This document shows positions 1-13,200 of a stretch of 64,000 nucleotides of DNA, piece after piece. How positions within the stretch are numbered: position 1 is the first letter of the stretch; each line of letters opens with the position of its first letter. The notes beneath the pieces were generated by a model. It saw only the letters and a list, made by a program, of their open reading frames with translations, ran no database searches and was not told the DNA's origin. A program made the position numbers and the translations under genes. This stretch comes from Macrostomum hystrix. Lineage: Eukaryota; Platyhelminthes; Macrostomidae. Location: the NCBI GenBank assembly GCA_950097015.1, contig CATNEN010000001.1, forward strand, positions 11,306,001-11,370,000, given 5' to 3'.

Positions 1-1690
1 TGTGTGTGTGTGTGTATTCGGAAAACTTCCAAATTCGCAGTGTTTGTGGCCCCCGTGAAGAGGTCTGGAACCTATTGGCTGTTGCAAACACTGAATTTCG
101 CTGCTATACCCGCCAACGCCACTGCCGCTGCTGCTGCTGCTGCAGTTGCTTTTGGAAAGAAATCCCTGACTTACTGGGAGACTGTTAATCCGAAAACTTC
201 CCTAGAGAACCGTTGGCACGTAGCAGCAATCTGCGGTTGCATACAGCAGCAGCAGCAGCAGCACCAACAGATGTAGAGTATTAGAAAAGATTAACAAATA
301 GTTCAACTTTGAAATAGTACTAATTTGGATCTATTGCTGCTGTTGTTGGCGCCAATGGGCCAAGAGACAAAGCATACACATCACCATTATTATCGTTGTT
401 AATTTTCTTAACTTCACTTTTAGTGGAAGAAGAAGAGAATGCTTTTACCGATACTTTCTCCCGTAGTAATTAATCAGTATTTGTTTGGTGTGTGGGAGTG
501 TGTTGCAGGGTTGAACCTGGCATAATCTGGCCATCAGGAAGTTTCTAATCTTTATTGTCTCGCACAAAAAATGGTACCGCATCAGAGTGTAAACATTTTC
601 TGCTTAGTTTCCGATTGCATGAATAAAATTAATAAATCTTTGGCCTAACCCCGCAGTTTTCTCAGTAACAAACTAATCTCCCACTACATTGTAGCGGATT
701 TTTCCGATAATCCTTTAGTGGTTTGTTTGACTTCGCTGCCAAACCTATAGATTAGATGCAGATTTAAGATTTCTGTTTATCTGTTCCGTCCCTAGTATCT
801 GTTTGTTCATAGGCTATCGCTTGTGTTTTTTAACTGACTATGAACAACGAAATGACTATCACTGATGCCTGCAAATTTAACTGCAAAGAAAAAAAAGCAA
901 TTCTCATCTGTTTAATAGTACCTGATCCTACTAGTCTTAAACAATTGTCTAATATAAAATTAGAACAACAATAAAATGTTATGGAGTATATCGCAAAGCA
1001 GTGGTTTATTGTGTCATAAAAATTTTATGCACTCAGATTTGGATTTATTGTCGGATTTAGCTGCATGGTCCTGTTGATTCGAAAATTGCGCGACAATTCC
1101 CTCCCCCCCCAAAAGCAAATCCATTGGAGATAAAGGCAAGATAGAATGCATTTTTATATTCTTCCGAATCAGTAATTTGCTGTCAGGTAGTTGATAAACA
1201 TTTGGGAAGTGGCTGACTATGGAATCAGGTAGTGTGTACTCAGGAGTCAGTGGAATGGGCAGAATTGTCACCAAACGATGCTCTAATGCCCATTACTACT
1301 GCTTAAATCACTCATAACTGAATAAGAAAGTACAGATAAAGTGGTACCCCGTGTTTTAGCTGATCGATTGTGGATTTTAGATAGGATTTGCAAAATCCTA
1401 ACAAACTGGAGCGCCATAGCAACGATATGGACCAAATTAGTGAAAGTAGAGCCACCGTGATGGGTCAACTGTAAACATTGCAGAGAATGGCGTGCAATAT
1501 AATAGAAAGTTAAAGATTTGCAAATAAATATATTGGAAGACAATTCTGACTGGACTATCGCAATCAGCAGAATATTTCTGCTGGCAAAATACTCGTTTGT
1601 TTCGCTTAGAAATATCAGATATCCTAGAAAGGAAGAAAGAAAGTGCACTAATGCTTTGTTAGGATAATCATTAGGATCGGGAGAATAAAG
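1..1690. other. Gene-free stretch with CA/CAG microsatellites
   Basis: Starts with a short TG dinucleotide run (1-15) and holds a CAG run at about 243-270. The open frame at 4-276 is carried by the alanine/glutamine triplet runs and matches no family I know. The rest is AT-rich. I see no supported gene, RNA gene or element. Confidence 0.5.
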
Positions 1691-2512
1691 ACAGAGGAAG
1701 GTGCGAGGGAGACAGAGGAGGTAGAGAAGGAGACAGAGGAGGTAGAGAAGGAGACAGTGGAGGTAGAGAAGGAGACAGAGGAGGTAGAGAAGGAGACAGA
1801 GGAGGTAGAGATGGAGACAGGAGGTAGAGATGGAGACAGGAGGTAGAGAAGGAGACAGAGGAGGTAGAGAAGGAGACAGAGGAGGTAGAGATGGAGGCAG
1901 AGGAGGTAGAGAAGGAGACAGAGGAGGTAGAGATGGAGACAGAGGAGGTAGAGATGGAGACAGAGGAGGTAGAGAAGGAGACAGAGGAGGTAGAGAAGGA
2001 GACAGTGGAGGTAGAGAAGGAGACAGAGGAGGTAGAGAAGGAGACAGAGGAGGTAGAGATGGAGACAGGAGGTAGAGATGGAGACAGGAGGTAGAGATGG
2101 AGACAGGAGGTAGAGAAGGAGACAGAGGAGGTAGAGAAGGAGACAGAGGAGGTAGAGATGGAGACAGAGGAGGTAGAGAAGGAGACAGAGGAGGTAGAGA
2201 TGGAGACAGAGGAGGTAGAGATGGAGACAGAGGAGTTAGAGAAGGAGACAGAGGAGGTAGAGAAGGAGACAGAGGAGGTAGAGAAGGAGACAGAGGAGGT
2301 AGAGAAGGAGACAGAGGAGGTAGAGAAGGAGACAGAGGAGGTAGAGAAGGAGACAGAGGAGGTAGAGAAGGAGACAGAGGAGGTAGAGAAGGAAACAGAG
2401 GAGGTAGAGAAGGAGACAGTGGTGGTAGAGAAGGAGACAGTGGTGGTAGAGAAGGAGACAGAGGAGGTAGAGAAGGAGACAGGAGGTGGAGAAGGAGACA
2501 AGAGGATGGGTA
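1691..2512. repeat. 21-bp minisatellite (GA-rich)
   Basis: Roughly 38 copies of a 21-bp unit built on ggaggtagagaaggagac. Because the unit is a multiple of three, several frames stay open (GGREGDR, EEVEKET, and VSFSTSS on the minus strand). Those frames have no non-repeat protein around them, so I read the block as non-coding. Confidence 0.9.
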
Positions 2513-3305
2513 TGCGTAGAAAGTGGGACATATTTAAATGTGTTTGTCAGTATACTAAATTGGAAGAAACTTCAAATTTGATCTAAATTACTTACATCTC
2601 GGATGCTGCTGCTGCTGCTGATGAAGATGATGAGAGTTGCAAGCAGCACAGCTAGCAGGCACGTGTGGTTCTGCTGCCTGATGCTGCCAAAGTGTCCCTC
2701 CTGATCTCCAGCCAAATGTCTGAGTACTAGTCAGTGCCATGTTTTGTGTTTATTGAAATTTGAGAACTGAATAGCAGTGACTCCGCCTTATTAATACTGT
2801 TGTTATATCCCCTTTTTAACATCCTCCTGTCCTTAGGTACTCAACCCCAACATTCATCATTAGCCCAAGCCATTCCGCAGCCAATAGGCTAGCGGAGGGA
2901 GGTGGTGGGCTACTCGTGCTCAAATTCAACTGGTTGCCGCAACACTTCACTATAGGCACTGTTCCTCGAGTTTGAGCAGTGCAACCACGTGGCTATTGTT
3001 GCGGCGCTCGGATACACAAACTTGAAAATTGGAAATGAGCAATTAGGAACAAAGACCTCCCCTGAGACCTAGCGGGTGTGTGTGGAATAACATTGTGCGA
3101 TACTGTGTATCATTCCCCGCATTGTTTTCGCTATTAATATATATGAAAATAGTGTATGAAAAAACTGTTGCTTGACACTTGCAATTATACCGCAGTAACT
3201 GGCCATTGTTGCTGTACAGAACTTGCAAAATATAGTAAGTATATGTAGTGACAGTATGACTTCAGTGAACCTAAATATTATTTTTCAGGTTTATGAATAC
3301 TTTGC
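2513..3305. other. Unassigned sequence between minisatellites
   Basis: Unique sequence including a short CTG run near 2605-2620 and a GC-richer part at about 2640-3010. No convincing exon or element was recognised; it may hold upstream exons or regulatory sequence. Confidence 0.35.
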
Positions 3306-3311
3306 GAAAAC

Positions 3312-3950
3312 GCGGGTGAGAGAGTGAATCTCAGGGTGACAGAGTGAATCTCAGGGTGACAGAGTGAATCTTAGGGTTTACAGAGTGAATCTCAGTGTGA
3401 CAGAGTGAATCTCAGGGTGACAGAGTGAATCTTAGGGTGACAGAGTGAATATTAGGGTTTACATCGTGAATCTCAGTGTGACAGAGTGAATCTCAGGGTG
3501 ACAGAGTGAATTTCAGAGTGACAGAGTGAATCTCAGGGTGACAGAGTGAATCTCAGGGTGACAGAGTGAATCTTAGGGTTTACAGAGTGAATCTCAGTGT
3601 GACAAAGTGAATCTCAGGGTGACAGAGTGAATCTCAGGGTGGCAAAGTGAAAAGAAGAGTGACAGAGTAAATCTCAGAGTGACAGAGTGAATCTCAGGGT
3701 GACAGAGTGAATATCAGGGTTTACAGAGTGAATCTCAGGGTGACAGAGTGAATCTCAGGGTGACAGAGTGAATAGAAGAGTGACAGAGTGGACAGAAGAG
3801 TGACAGAGTGGACAGAAGAGTGACAGAGTGGACAGAAGAGTGACAGAGTGAACATAAGAGTGACAGAGTGGACAGAAGAGTGACAGAGTGGACAGAAGAG
3901 TGACAGAGTGAATAGAAGAGTGACAGAGTGAACAGAAGAGTGACAAACAC
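3312..3950. repeat. 20-bp minisatellite, two variants
   Basis: Tandem copies of cagggtgacagagtgaatct (20 bp). From about 3770 the array switches to a related 20-bp variant with agaagagtgacagagtggac. The open minus-strand frames here are repeat shadows. Confidence 0.9.
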
Positions 3951-5084
3951 ACAGAAGTCTTTGGTCTCACTAAAATAATCGTGTGCTCATGTGTATTATG
4001 AATGATGCTGGATATTGAGTTCGAAAATAGGATAATCTTAAAACTTGCCTTGATTACAAAGCTACAGGTAGTTCCCTATTTGATTGCACAACAACAAACA
4101 AACTTAGTAAAAATGTGCCAATAACATGTTACAATACTGTTATCAATCTATGAACAACAGTGTTGCATTTTTCCCATATTCAATATTGTTGCTAAGGGAT
4201 CTGTACAATCCTTGAGAAATGCCGCATGGGAATGATATTGTGTGTGCGTCTAGAAAACAAACAATGATTATCGCTCTAGAGTGGCCCAGGTATGCAGAGC
4301 GACAATTTTCACTTTTTCATTTCCAGGCAGTGAAATGGTTCGCCAACAAATTGTTAGTTCCCAAGGCCCCCGGTGGGATCAGCGGGGGGTAGCTTGCATG
4401 CGTGGTCAGTGCGCTGTGCTCCGAGTGGTTGTTGCGCAACACATCACCCCCTTTGCTACCGATATAGTGAGTTAGTGAGCAGCTAGTATGCTCACGTTAT
4501 AACATTGTCTCTCCGCGGGTGCATACATGACATTTGCAGAGATTTAGCAAAGCCGATAAGAATATGATTCAGTTTCTAGTGTCCAAAAACTAAAGAATTA
4601 TTCGAAATTAAAGATTTCGCTAAGTGATCGCCGATTTTCAAATGAAATCTGCTTTGGGAAAATGCTTAGTTGTTTGGGCCTAGTTAAAAAAATGAGGCAC
4701 ATGGCAACTAAAAGATGGACAAAACTAAACTGTCTTTGCTGATCAAGATTGATGAAAACTCGAAAAAGATTTTCTAGCATGGAGGCTATTCTCACTCATT
4801 CCACTTGTTTGGTGAGATGTAGCGTTAATTGATGCCGTGGGAGTATAGTCTCAAGTGAGTTCGATTTGAGATCGGTCAGCGAGATAAAGATGTCCCAGAG
4901 ATGGCTTCAATGATTATTGATTAATTCTACTAATCGCATGTGTTGGACATGGTAACTGGACTGGCAAATGGGAAATCAACTAATTTGTTATCAACAGCTA
5001 ACACTGATAACTATTTTGCTTAAATTTATCTGATTTCAATAAGCGAAAATTTAAAAAAAATCCAATGGCGTCGAGCAAGAGAGT
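3951..5084. other. Unassigned AT-rich stretch
   Basis: No recognisable gene. A small frame at 4281-4475 has no family features. Confidence 0.35.
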
Positions 5085-5378
5085 GGTTAAGTTAAGAGAC
5101 AGGGAGATGGGGTAGGGAGATGGGGTAGAGAGTAAGAGGGATGGGGTAGAAAGAATGAGAGATGAGGTAGAGAGAATGAGAGACGGGATAAAGAGAATGA
5201 GAGATTGGGTAGAGAGAATGAGAGATGGGGTAGAGAGAATCAGAAATGGGGTAGAGAGAATGAGAGATGGGGTAGAGAGAATGAGAGATGAGGTTGAGAG
5301 ACAGAGAGATGGGGTAGAGAAATAGAGGGATGGGGTAGAGAGATGGGGTAGAGAGATGGGGTAGAGAGATGGGGTCTT
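5085..5378. repeat. Degenerate GA-rich tandem repeat
   Basis: Variable units built on gagagatggggtagaga, with irregular unit length and frequent substitutions. This looks like an older array than its neighbours. Confidence 0.8.
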
Positions 5379-5814
5379 ATCTTTATAAATTAGCATCCTT
5401 CCAGGAGTGCATCTTTAAATAACATTTTGTAGGTAATCGGCAAATGCATCATATTAGAGGATTTCGATATGTGGGATATTGGGATTTCATATACTTTGCC
5501 CATCTCAAAGACAGGATTTTCTAAGAATCAATTTGTCATCAGGAAATCATATTTCCTGACCGAGCAATCTGACCCAGTACATTGTAAATCCTTAATCTCT
5601 TGGATTAGGCCGGCGGTCTCACAATTTCCAGAACCCTAAATACTACGGATTATTAGACATATACTAGATAATCCTACCCATTGTTGAGGCTTTTGGGAAT
5701 ATTTGCTGAATCACGGAGTCTCGCTATCTATGTCTTCAAGCAAAGATTCCAGCAACTTGCAATCCTATTATTATAGTTCTGAGGTTCTTGGCTCGAATAT
5801 TCGAATAGTTAGCT

Positions 5815-5985
5815 ACTCTCTGATCCTTCAGTTAGCTACCCTCTGATCCTTCAGTTAGCTACTCTCTGATCCTTCAGTTAGCTACTCTCTGATCCTTCAG
5901 TTAGCTACTCTCTGATCCTTCAGTTAGCTACTCTCTGATCCTTCAGTTAGCTACTCTCTGATCCTTCAGTTAGCTACCCTCAATT
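5815..5985. repeat. 23-bp minisatellite
   Basis: About seven near-identical 23-bp units containing tctctgatccttcagttagc, directly followed by a related array that shares the ccttcag core. Confidence 0.9.
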
Positions 5986-5989
5986 ACTT

Positions 5990-6445
5990 CAGGATCCCTC
6001 TACCCCTCTACCCCTGATTCTTCAGGAACCTACCTGATTCTTCAGGAACCTACCTGATCCTTCAGGAACCTACCTTGTCCTTCAGGAACCTACTCTGATC
6101 CTTCAGGAACCTACCTTGTCCTTCAGGAACCTACTCTGATCCTTCAGAAACCAACCACTGGTACTTCAGGAACCTACCCTGATCCTTCAGGAATCAACAA
6201 CTTGTACTTTAGGAACCTGCCCTGATCCTTCAGGAACCAACAACTTGTACTTCAGGAACCTACTCTGATCCTTCATAAACCTAGCACTTGTACTTCAGGA
6301 ACCTACCCTGATCCTTCAGGAACCTACCCTTATCCTTCAGGAACCAACCACTTGTACTTCAGGAACCAACCAATTGTACTTCAGGAACCTACCATGATCC
6401 TTCAGGAACCTACCATGATCCTTCAGGAACCTACCGGTACCTCAG
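5990..6445. repeat. About 21-bp degenerate minisatellite
   Basis: Degenerate units built on ccttcaggaacctaccctga. It shares the gatccttcag core with the preceding array, so the two probably have one origin. Confidence 0.85.
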
Positions 6446-7158
6446 GAGTAAACTTTCCTGATACTTTAGCTCTCAGTACTAAAGGATCAAAAATTTGTCT
6501 AAAGCAAAACTTTTTTTGATTCGTTTCGCAGCAAAAACAAAAAAAGTTGGTCAAACTTACTGAAATACCGCTCTGAGTAGTATGATTAGCGCATTCTTTC
6601 TAAATTTACCAAACATTTTCTGCCTTTGTCGCCTAGTGAAATTAACAAAAAGGGCGTGGCTACCGTTGTAATTAAATTTTATTGAAATCGAATTTCTTCA
6701 GTATCAAATTTGTCTTCCATCATTAAAATTCAACTTTAGCCTACCGGAGTCTACTCAAAATCTCGAGTGAAATTTCTTTGTAAAATTAGTTTTGAAAATC
6801 AAAGAAAGTATAGGAAATTCCGGAGAAAGCTAATCCAAAAAATTTCCTGTTCGATCTGAAGGAAACGAGAGTAAAACAAAAGGAATTAGTTGGCACTGTT
6901 GGTGCTGAGATTTGAGCTCACACCTGGGTATACCTGAGTTGCATCCCTGATTGCTCACAAAACCCTTATGTTACTCACTCACTGTTGCTAAATAATCCTC
7001 TTTCTTGTGTCTTCTTTTGCTGCCAAATTTCAGGTCCCCATCATGCCCAGAGGCTGTGTTTGGCCTGCTTAATTTATTCATATGCTAATTCTGTCTGCCT
7101 GAGCGAAAACTGTATTTGCAGCGCGAAAAATTTATTGATTGGCTTGGCTAGGTAACAC
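6446..7158. other. Unassigned AT-rich stretch
   Basis: Unique AT-rich sequence between two arrays. Nothing recognised. Confidence 0.35.
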
Positions 7159-7159
7159 T

Positions 7160-7665
7160 GTAGGACACGGGAGATATGAGACACAGGAGAGATGAGACAC
7201 GGGAGAGATGAGACACGGGAGAGATGAGACACGAGAGAGATAAGACGCGGGAGATAAGACACGGGAGAGATGAGATAAGGGGGAGATTAGACACGGGAGA
7301 GATTAGACACGGGAGAGATTAGACACGGGAGAGATAAGACACGGGAGAGATGAGACACGGGAGAGATGAGACACGGGAGAGATGAGACACGGGAGAGATG
7401 AGACGCGAGAGATAAGACACGGGAGAGATGAGACACGGGAGATATGAGACACGAGAGAGATGAGACACGAGAGAGATGAGACACGAGAGAGATGAGACAC
7501 GGGAGAGATGAGACACGGGAGATAAGACACAGGAGAGATGAGACACGAGAGAGATGAGACGCGGGAGAGATGAGGCACGAGAGAGATGAGACACGGGAGA
7601 GATGAGACACGGGAGAGGTGAGACACGGGTGAGATGAGACACGAGAGAGATGAGACACGGTTGCA
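7160..7665. repeat. 16-bp minisatellite
   Basis: Tandem gagacacgggagagat units (16 bp) with single-base variants. Three minus-strand frames stay open at 48-bp periodicity, and all are repeat shadows. Confidence 0.9.
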
Positions 7666-8167
7666 AATAATTGAGCTTGAGTCAATGTTTGATCATTTAC
7701 TATTCTATACTCAATTCCAGATTAAGCTGCTTTCCTAATCACTAAGTTATACCAGTTATGCAAGTTGAATTGGCTTAGATACAAAGAAAAATGTATCGGT
7801 TATTTGAATCAATATTTTACTTAATTTGAATTTTTTTTCTATAAATTGTGCTTCATTTTCGTGACTTTGAATACTATTAATTACCTTTGGATATAATACG
7901 TGACGTGACGTGACGACTTGTCTAACACTTCCAAATATCTGAAAGATTTCGATCTCATTCAATTCTCTCCAGCTAGCTGAAATCCTATTGGTCAATAAGC
8001 TTTGGGCCAACATATAAAAGTAATTTCTGCAGCTATTCCAGTTGCTAATAAAAAGCTGTGAATTAAAGATATCTTCACCGTTTTTACAACGATTTATAGA
8101 TTTTTGGGAGAAATTCTGCCTAAATCTAGGTAAGTCCAAGATAAACAGAATTAGATAGAAAGAATGA

Positions 8168-8365
<198 letters not shown>

Positions 8366-8426
8366 GATAGATTGATATATGGTTAGATCACGATCTCACC
8401 CGTGTCTCCGGGCTCTTCAGTGCAGC

Positions 8427-10164
8427 ATGGATCTGAAGGAATACCGCAAGCGAGGCAAGGAGATGGTCGATTTCATAGCTGACTACCTGGAGAACATCCG
8501 CAGCTACCGGGTGTTCCCAGACGTCGAGCCCGGCTACATGCGGTCGTTGGTGCCCGATCGAGCTCCTGAGAGCGGAGAGAAATGGGACAAGATCTTTGCC
8601 GACTTCCAGAGCGCCGTGATGCCGGGGGTGAGTGGGGCTGCCAATCAATTCCTGTCATCCACTAAATGTCATTGGGGGTCATTGATTTGTGATTTCAGTC
8701 ATTTGGGCGGCCAGATTGGTCATTGATCGGTGGTTTTAGTCATTCGATTGATCATACGGGTTATGACCGCTCGATTTCAGTCATTAGAGCACTGATTTTA
8801 ATCATAAAGCGGTGACTTCATTCATTAGAACAGTCATACGGGTTATTTATCGGTGATTTCAGTCATTTGGTAATTTTAGTCATTCATATTGGTCATTGGT
8901 CATTGAGCCGATTCGATTCTTCTAACTCTTCCAGATGACGCACTGGCAAAGTCCTCGCATGCACGCCTACTTCCCTGCGTTGAATTCGCCCGCCTCGCTA
9001 CTCGGTGACATGCTAGCCGAGGGGCTCAACCCCGTGGCGTTCACCTGGGCTGCATCCCCGGCCTGCTCGGAGCTGGAGATCATCGTGATGGACTGGCTAG
9101 CCAAGATGCTGCAGCTTCCAGAGCATTTCCTCCACAGCTGCGGCTCCAGCTCCGGCGGTGGCTGCATCTTGGTGAGTGACAGCTTCACTCTGTTCGAATC
9201 GATTTCACTCTACGTTCTCTAATGTCACTCTCCGGTCTCTAATGTCACTCTCCGGTCTCTAATGTCACTCTCCGGTCTCTAATGTCACTCTCCGGTCTCT
9301 AATGTCACTCTCCGGTCTCTAATGTCACTCTCCGGTCTCAAATGTCACTCTCCGGTCTCTAATGTCACTCTCCGGTCTCTAATGTCACTCTCCGGTCTCT
9401 AATGTCACTCTTCGGTCTCTAATGTCACTCTCCGGTCTCTTATGTCCAAAACTAACTAGCCTAGATATCGAAATGACATTAGAAAGGTCTATAGTGCAGA
9501 GATGCGATATGGTTCGTCATCTCTAGTGACACACCCCACAGAAACAGATATGAGAATATTCCACTGTATTATTAAATAATTTTGTCACGAGAGCTGAAAA
9601 GAAAAGTATGAGAAAAAACAGACTAATTCTGCATCTTAGTATAACAGTTCCTGACACTTCAGTTACTCAAATAATTCTGGCAAAATTAAGCGAACAACTC
9701 AACTGTGTTTGAGTCAAGCCAGCAATATACAATAGAAGTAAACGTCACTAGTCTATTTATTAAGGCATTGAAAGGGAATTGCAGATAGGATGGCAGGCTA
9801 GCATTGTAAAAGTGTGCAATATTTCTGCTTGTTAATAGCAATGCAGTGAATAAGTAACGAAAAAGTGACGAGAAACGAGTCAATCTATCAGTCTATCGTA
9901 ATCATATTGAGATAATCAGTTGTCAAATAACAGGATAAAAACGATATAAAGTCAATGAATTAATGAATGAAATGAATACTCTATTTCAAAGGAGAAACAT
10001 TTTGTTTCGGTCCGTCAATTTTTCTATTCATCTAAAATATTCTGGCAATCGATCAATCAATATATTTTGTCCTTAATTATTGACTATTCAGGATTAATCA
10101 ATCGGTCAAAGAATCAATCAATCTATCTATCTATCAATCTATCTATCTACCTACCTACCTATCG

Positions 10165-10241
<77 letters not shown>

Positions 10242-13200
10242 CCAAACAATCTATCAATCAATCGATCAAACAATCAATCAATCAATCAATCAATTAGTCA
10301 ATCAATAAATCGATCAACCAATCAATCAATCAATCGATCGATCGAACAACCAACCAATCAATAAACCAAACAATCTATCAATCAATTAAACAATCGATCA
10401 ACCCATCAATCAATCAATCAATCAGCTAACCAATCAATTAATCAATCTGTCAATCTGTCAATCGATCTATCTATCAATCAATCAATCAATTAATCAACAG
10501 GACATAAAAAAACAAATTAGACAACTGACCAGCCAATAACAATATATCAATCAATCAATCAATCAATAATTGAATAAATTAAGCAATCAAGAGGCCTTAA
10601 AATATCTGATTAGTCAACTAGCCAGCCAAAAATCAATCAATCAATCAACGCACCCAACCAGACCACGGCCTCCGAGGGCACCCTAGTCAGCCTGCTGGCA
10701 GCCAGACGGCAGGCCATCAACAATTATCGCCTGGATTTGGACTGCGACGAGCTGACAGACTCGGAGATCAATAGCCGCCTGATTGCCTATTGTTCTGATC
10801 AGGCAAGAATAAAACTTCTTTTAAAAAATCTTGTCACATGCGCGTTTATTGCTACTAACTCGCACAATAAAATATCAGTAGTATGAATGCGCGATCTAAA
10901 ATTTTTTATCCAAATTAGGCCCATTCATCGGTGGAGAAGGCGGCGGTGATTAGCCTGGTGCAGATCAGGTTTGTACCGTCCGATGAGCGCTTCTCTATGC
11001 GCGGGTCTGCACTCGAGCGGCTCATTGCCGAGGATCTGAAACGAGGCCTTCAGCCATTCTACGTCTGCGCCACCCTGGGCACCACCGGAGCCTGCGCCTT
11101 CGACTTGCTGGAGGAGATCGGGCCAGTCTGTGAGCTCGTCAGCAAAAACTGTCTCGTCTGACACTTGCTCACATTCTATCTGACACGGTTTTTCTGAAAA
11201 AATTCTCTCATCTGAAACTTGAAGCTCGAGAACCACACTTGTATCACACATCTAGCATCTGACACTTATATCTGACATCTGACACTTATATCTGACACTT
11301 ATATATGACACTTAGATCTGACACTTATATATGACACTTAGATCTGACATCTGACACTTATATCTGACATCTAACACTTATATCTGACACTTATATATGA
11401 CACTTAGATCTGACACTTAGATCTGACACTTCGATCTGACATCTGACACTTATATCTGACATCTGACACTTATATCTGAGATCTAACACTTATATCTGAC
11501 ACTTATAAATGACACTTAGATCTGACACTTATATATGACACTTAGATCTGACACTTATATATGACACTTATAAATGACACTTAGATCTGACACTTAGATC
11601 TGACACTTCGATCTGACACTTAGATCTGAAATCTGACACTTACATCTGACATCTAACACTTATATCTGACACTTAGATCTCACATTTGACACTTATATCT
11701 GACAATTTTCTCCCTCCGACGGCCCGCAGGCAAAACTCACGACCTGTGGCTGCACGTCGATGCCGCCTACGCTGGCAGCAGCTTCGTCTGTCCGGAGTTT
11801 CGCCAGCCGATGCGAGGCATTCAACACGCCGAGTCGTTCGTTTTCAATCCGAGCAAATGGCTGCTGGTCAACTTCGACTGCACGGCTCTCTGGTGAGCTC
11901 CATGTCCTAGATTGTCACTCCATATCCTAGATTGTCACTCCATGTCCAAGATTGTCACTCCATGTCCTAGATTGTCACTCCATGTCCTAGATTGTCACTC
12001 CATGTCCAAGATTGTCACTCCATGTCCTAGATTGTCACTCCATGTCCTAGATTGTCACTCCATGTCCTAGATTGGTCACTCCATGTCCAAGATTGTCACT
12101 CCATGTCCTAGATTGTCACTCCATGTCCTAGATTGTCACTCCATGTCCTGGATTGTCACTCCATGTCCTAGATTGTCACTCCATGTCCTAGATTGTCACT
12201 CCATGTCCTAGATTGTCACTCCATGTCCTAGATTGTCACTCCATGTCCTAGATTGTCACTCCATGTCCTAGATTGTCACTCCATGTCCTAGATTGGTCAC
12301 TCCATGTCCTAGATTGTCACTCCATGTCCTAGATTGTCACTCCATGTCCTGGATTGTCACTCCGTGTCCTAGATTGGTCACTCCATGTCCTAGATTGTCA
12401 CTCCATGTCCTAGATTGTCACTCCATGTCCTAGATTGTCACTCCATGTCCTAGATTGTCACTCCATGTCCTAGATTGTCACTCCATGTCCTAGATTGGTC
12501 ACTCCATGTCCTAGATTGTCACTCCATGTCCAAGATTGTCACTCCATGTCCTAGATTGTCACTCCATGTCCTAGATTGTCACTCCATATCCTAGATTGTC
12601 ACTCCATGTCCTAGATTGTCACTCCATATCCTGGATTGTCACTCCATGTCCTGGATTGTCACTCCATGTCCTGGATTGTCACTCCATGTCCTAGATTGTC
12701 ACTCCATGTCCTAGATTGTCACTCCATGTCCAAGATTGGTCACTCCATGTCCAAGATTATCACTCCATGTCCTAGATTGTCACTCCATGTCCTAGATTGT
12801 CACTCCATATCCTAGATTGTCACTCCATATCCTAGATTGTCACTCCATGTCCTAGATTGGTCACTCCATGTCCAAGATTATCACTCGCATTGCAGGGTTA
12901 AGGACAGTCGCAAGCTGCACAACACATTCAACATTGAGCCTCTATATTTAAAGCACGAGAAGACCGGAGTGGCGATTGACTTTATGGTGAGTTGTCGGAC
13001 AATGAGACAGACAAAAATCAATATTGCAAACTTCTAAAATGAATTGAAACCATTGCAGCACTGGCAGATACCGTTGAGCAAAAAGTTTCGCTCACTGAAG
13101 CTCTGGTTTGTGCTCCGCAGCTATGGCATTGAGGGTCTTCAGTCACACATTCGCAGGGTGATTGCCGGCATCAATTGTCTAACTGTTTTCTTCTGAATAT

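Noticed and set aside
4-276. 90-aa frame at the window start
   Set aside because: It is carried by alanine and glutamine triplet runs. No family match, splice context or conserved motif was seen.
1671-2586. Long open frames on both strands (VSFSTSS, GGREGDR, EEVEKET)
   Set aside because: They are explained by a stop-free 21-bp tandem unit. No non-repeat protein or splice context surrounds them.
7160-7665. CRISPR-like regular repeats here and elsewhere
   Set aside because: Units are contiguous without unique spacers, and the genome is eukaryotic. These are minisatellites.
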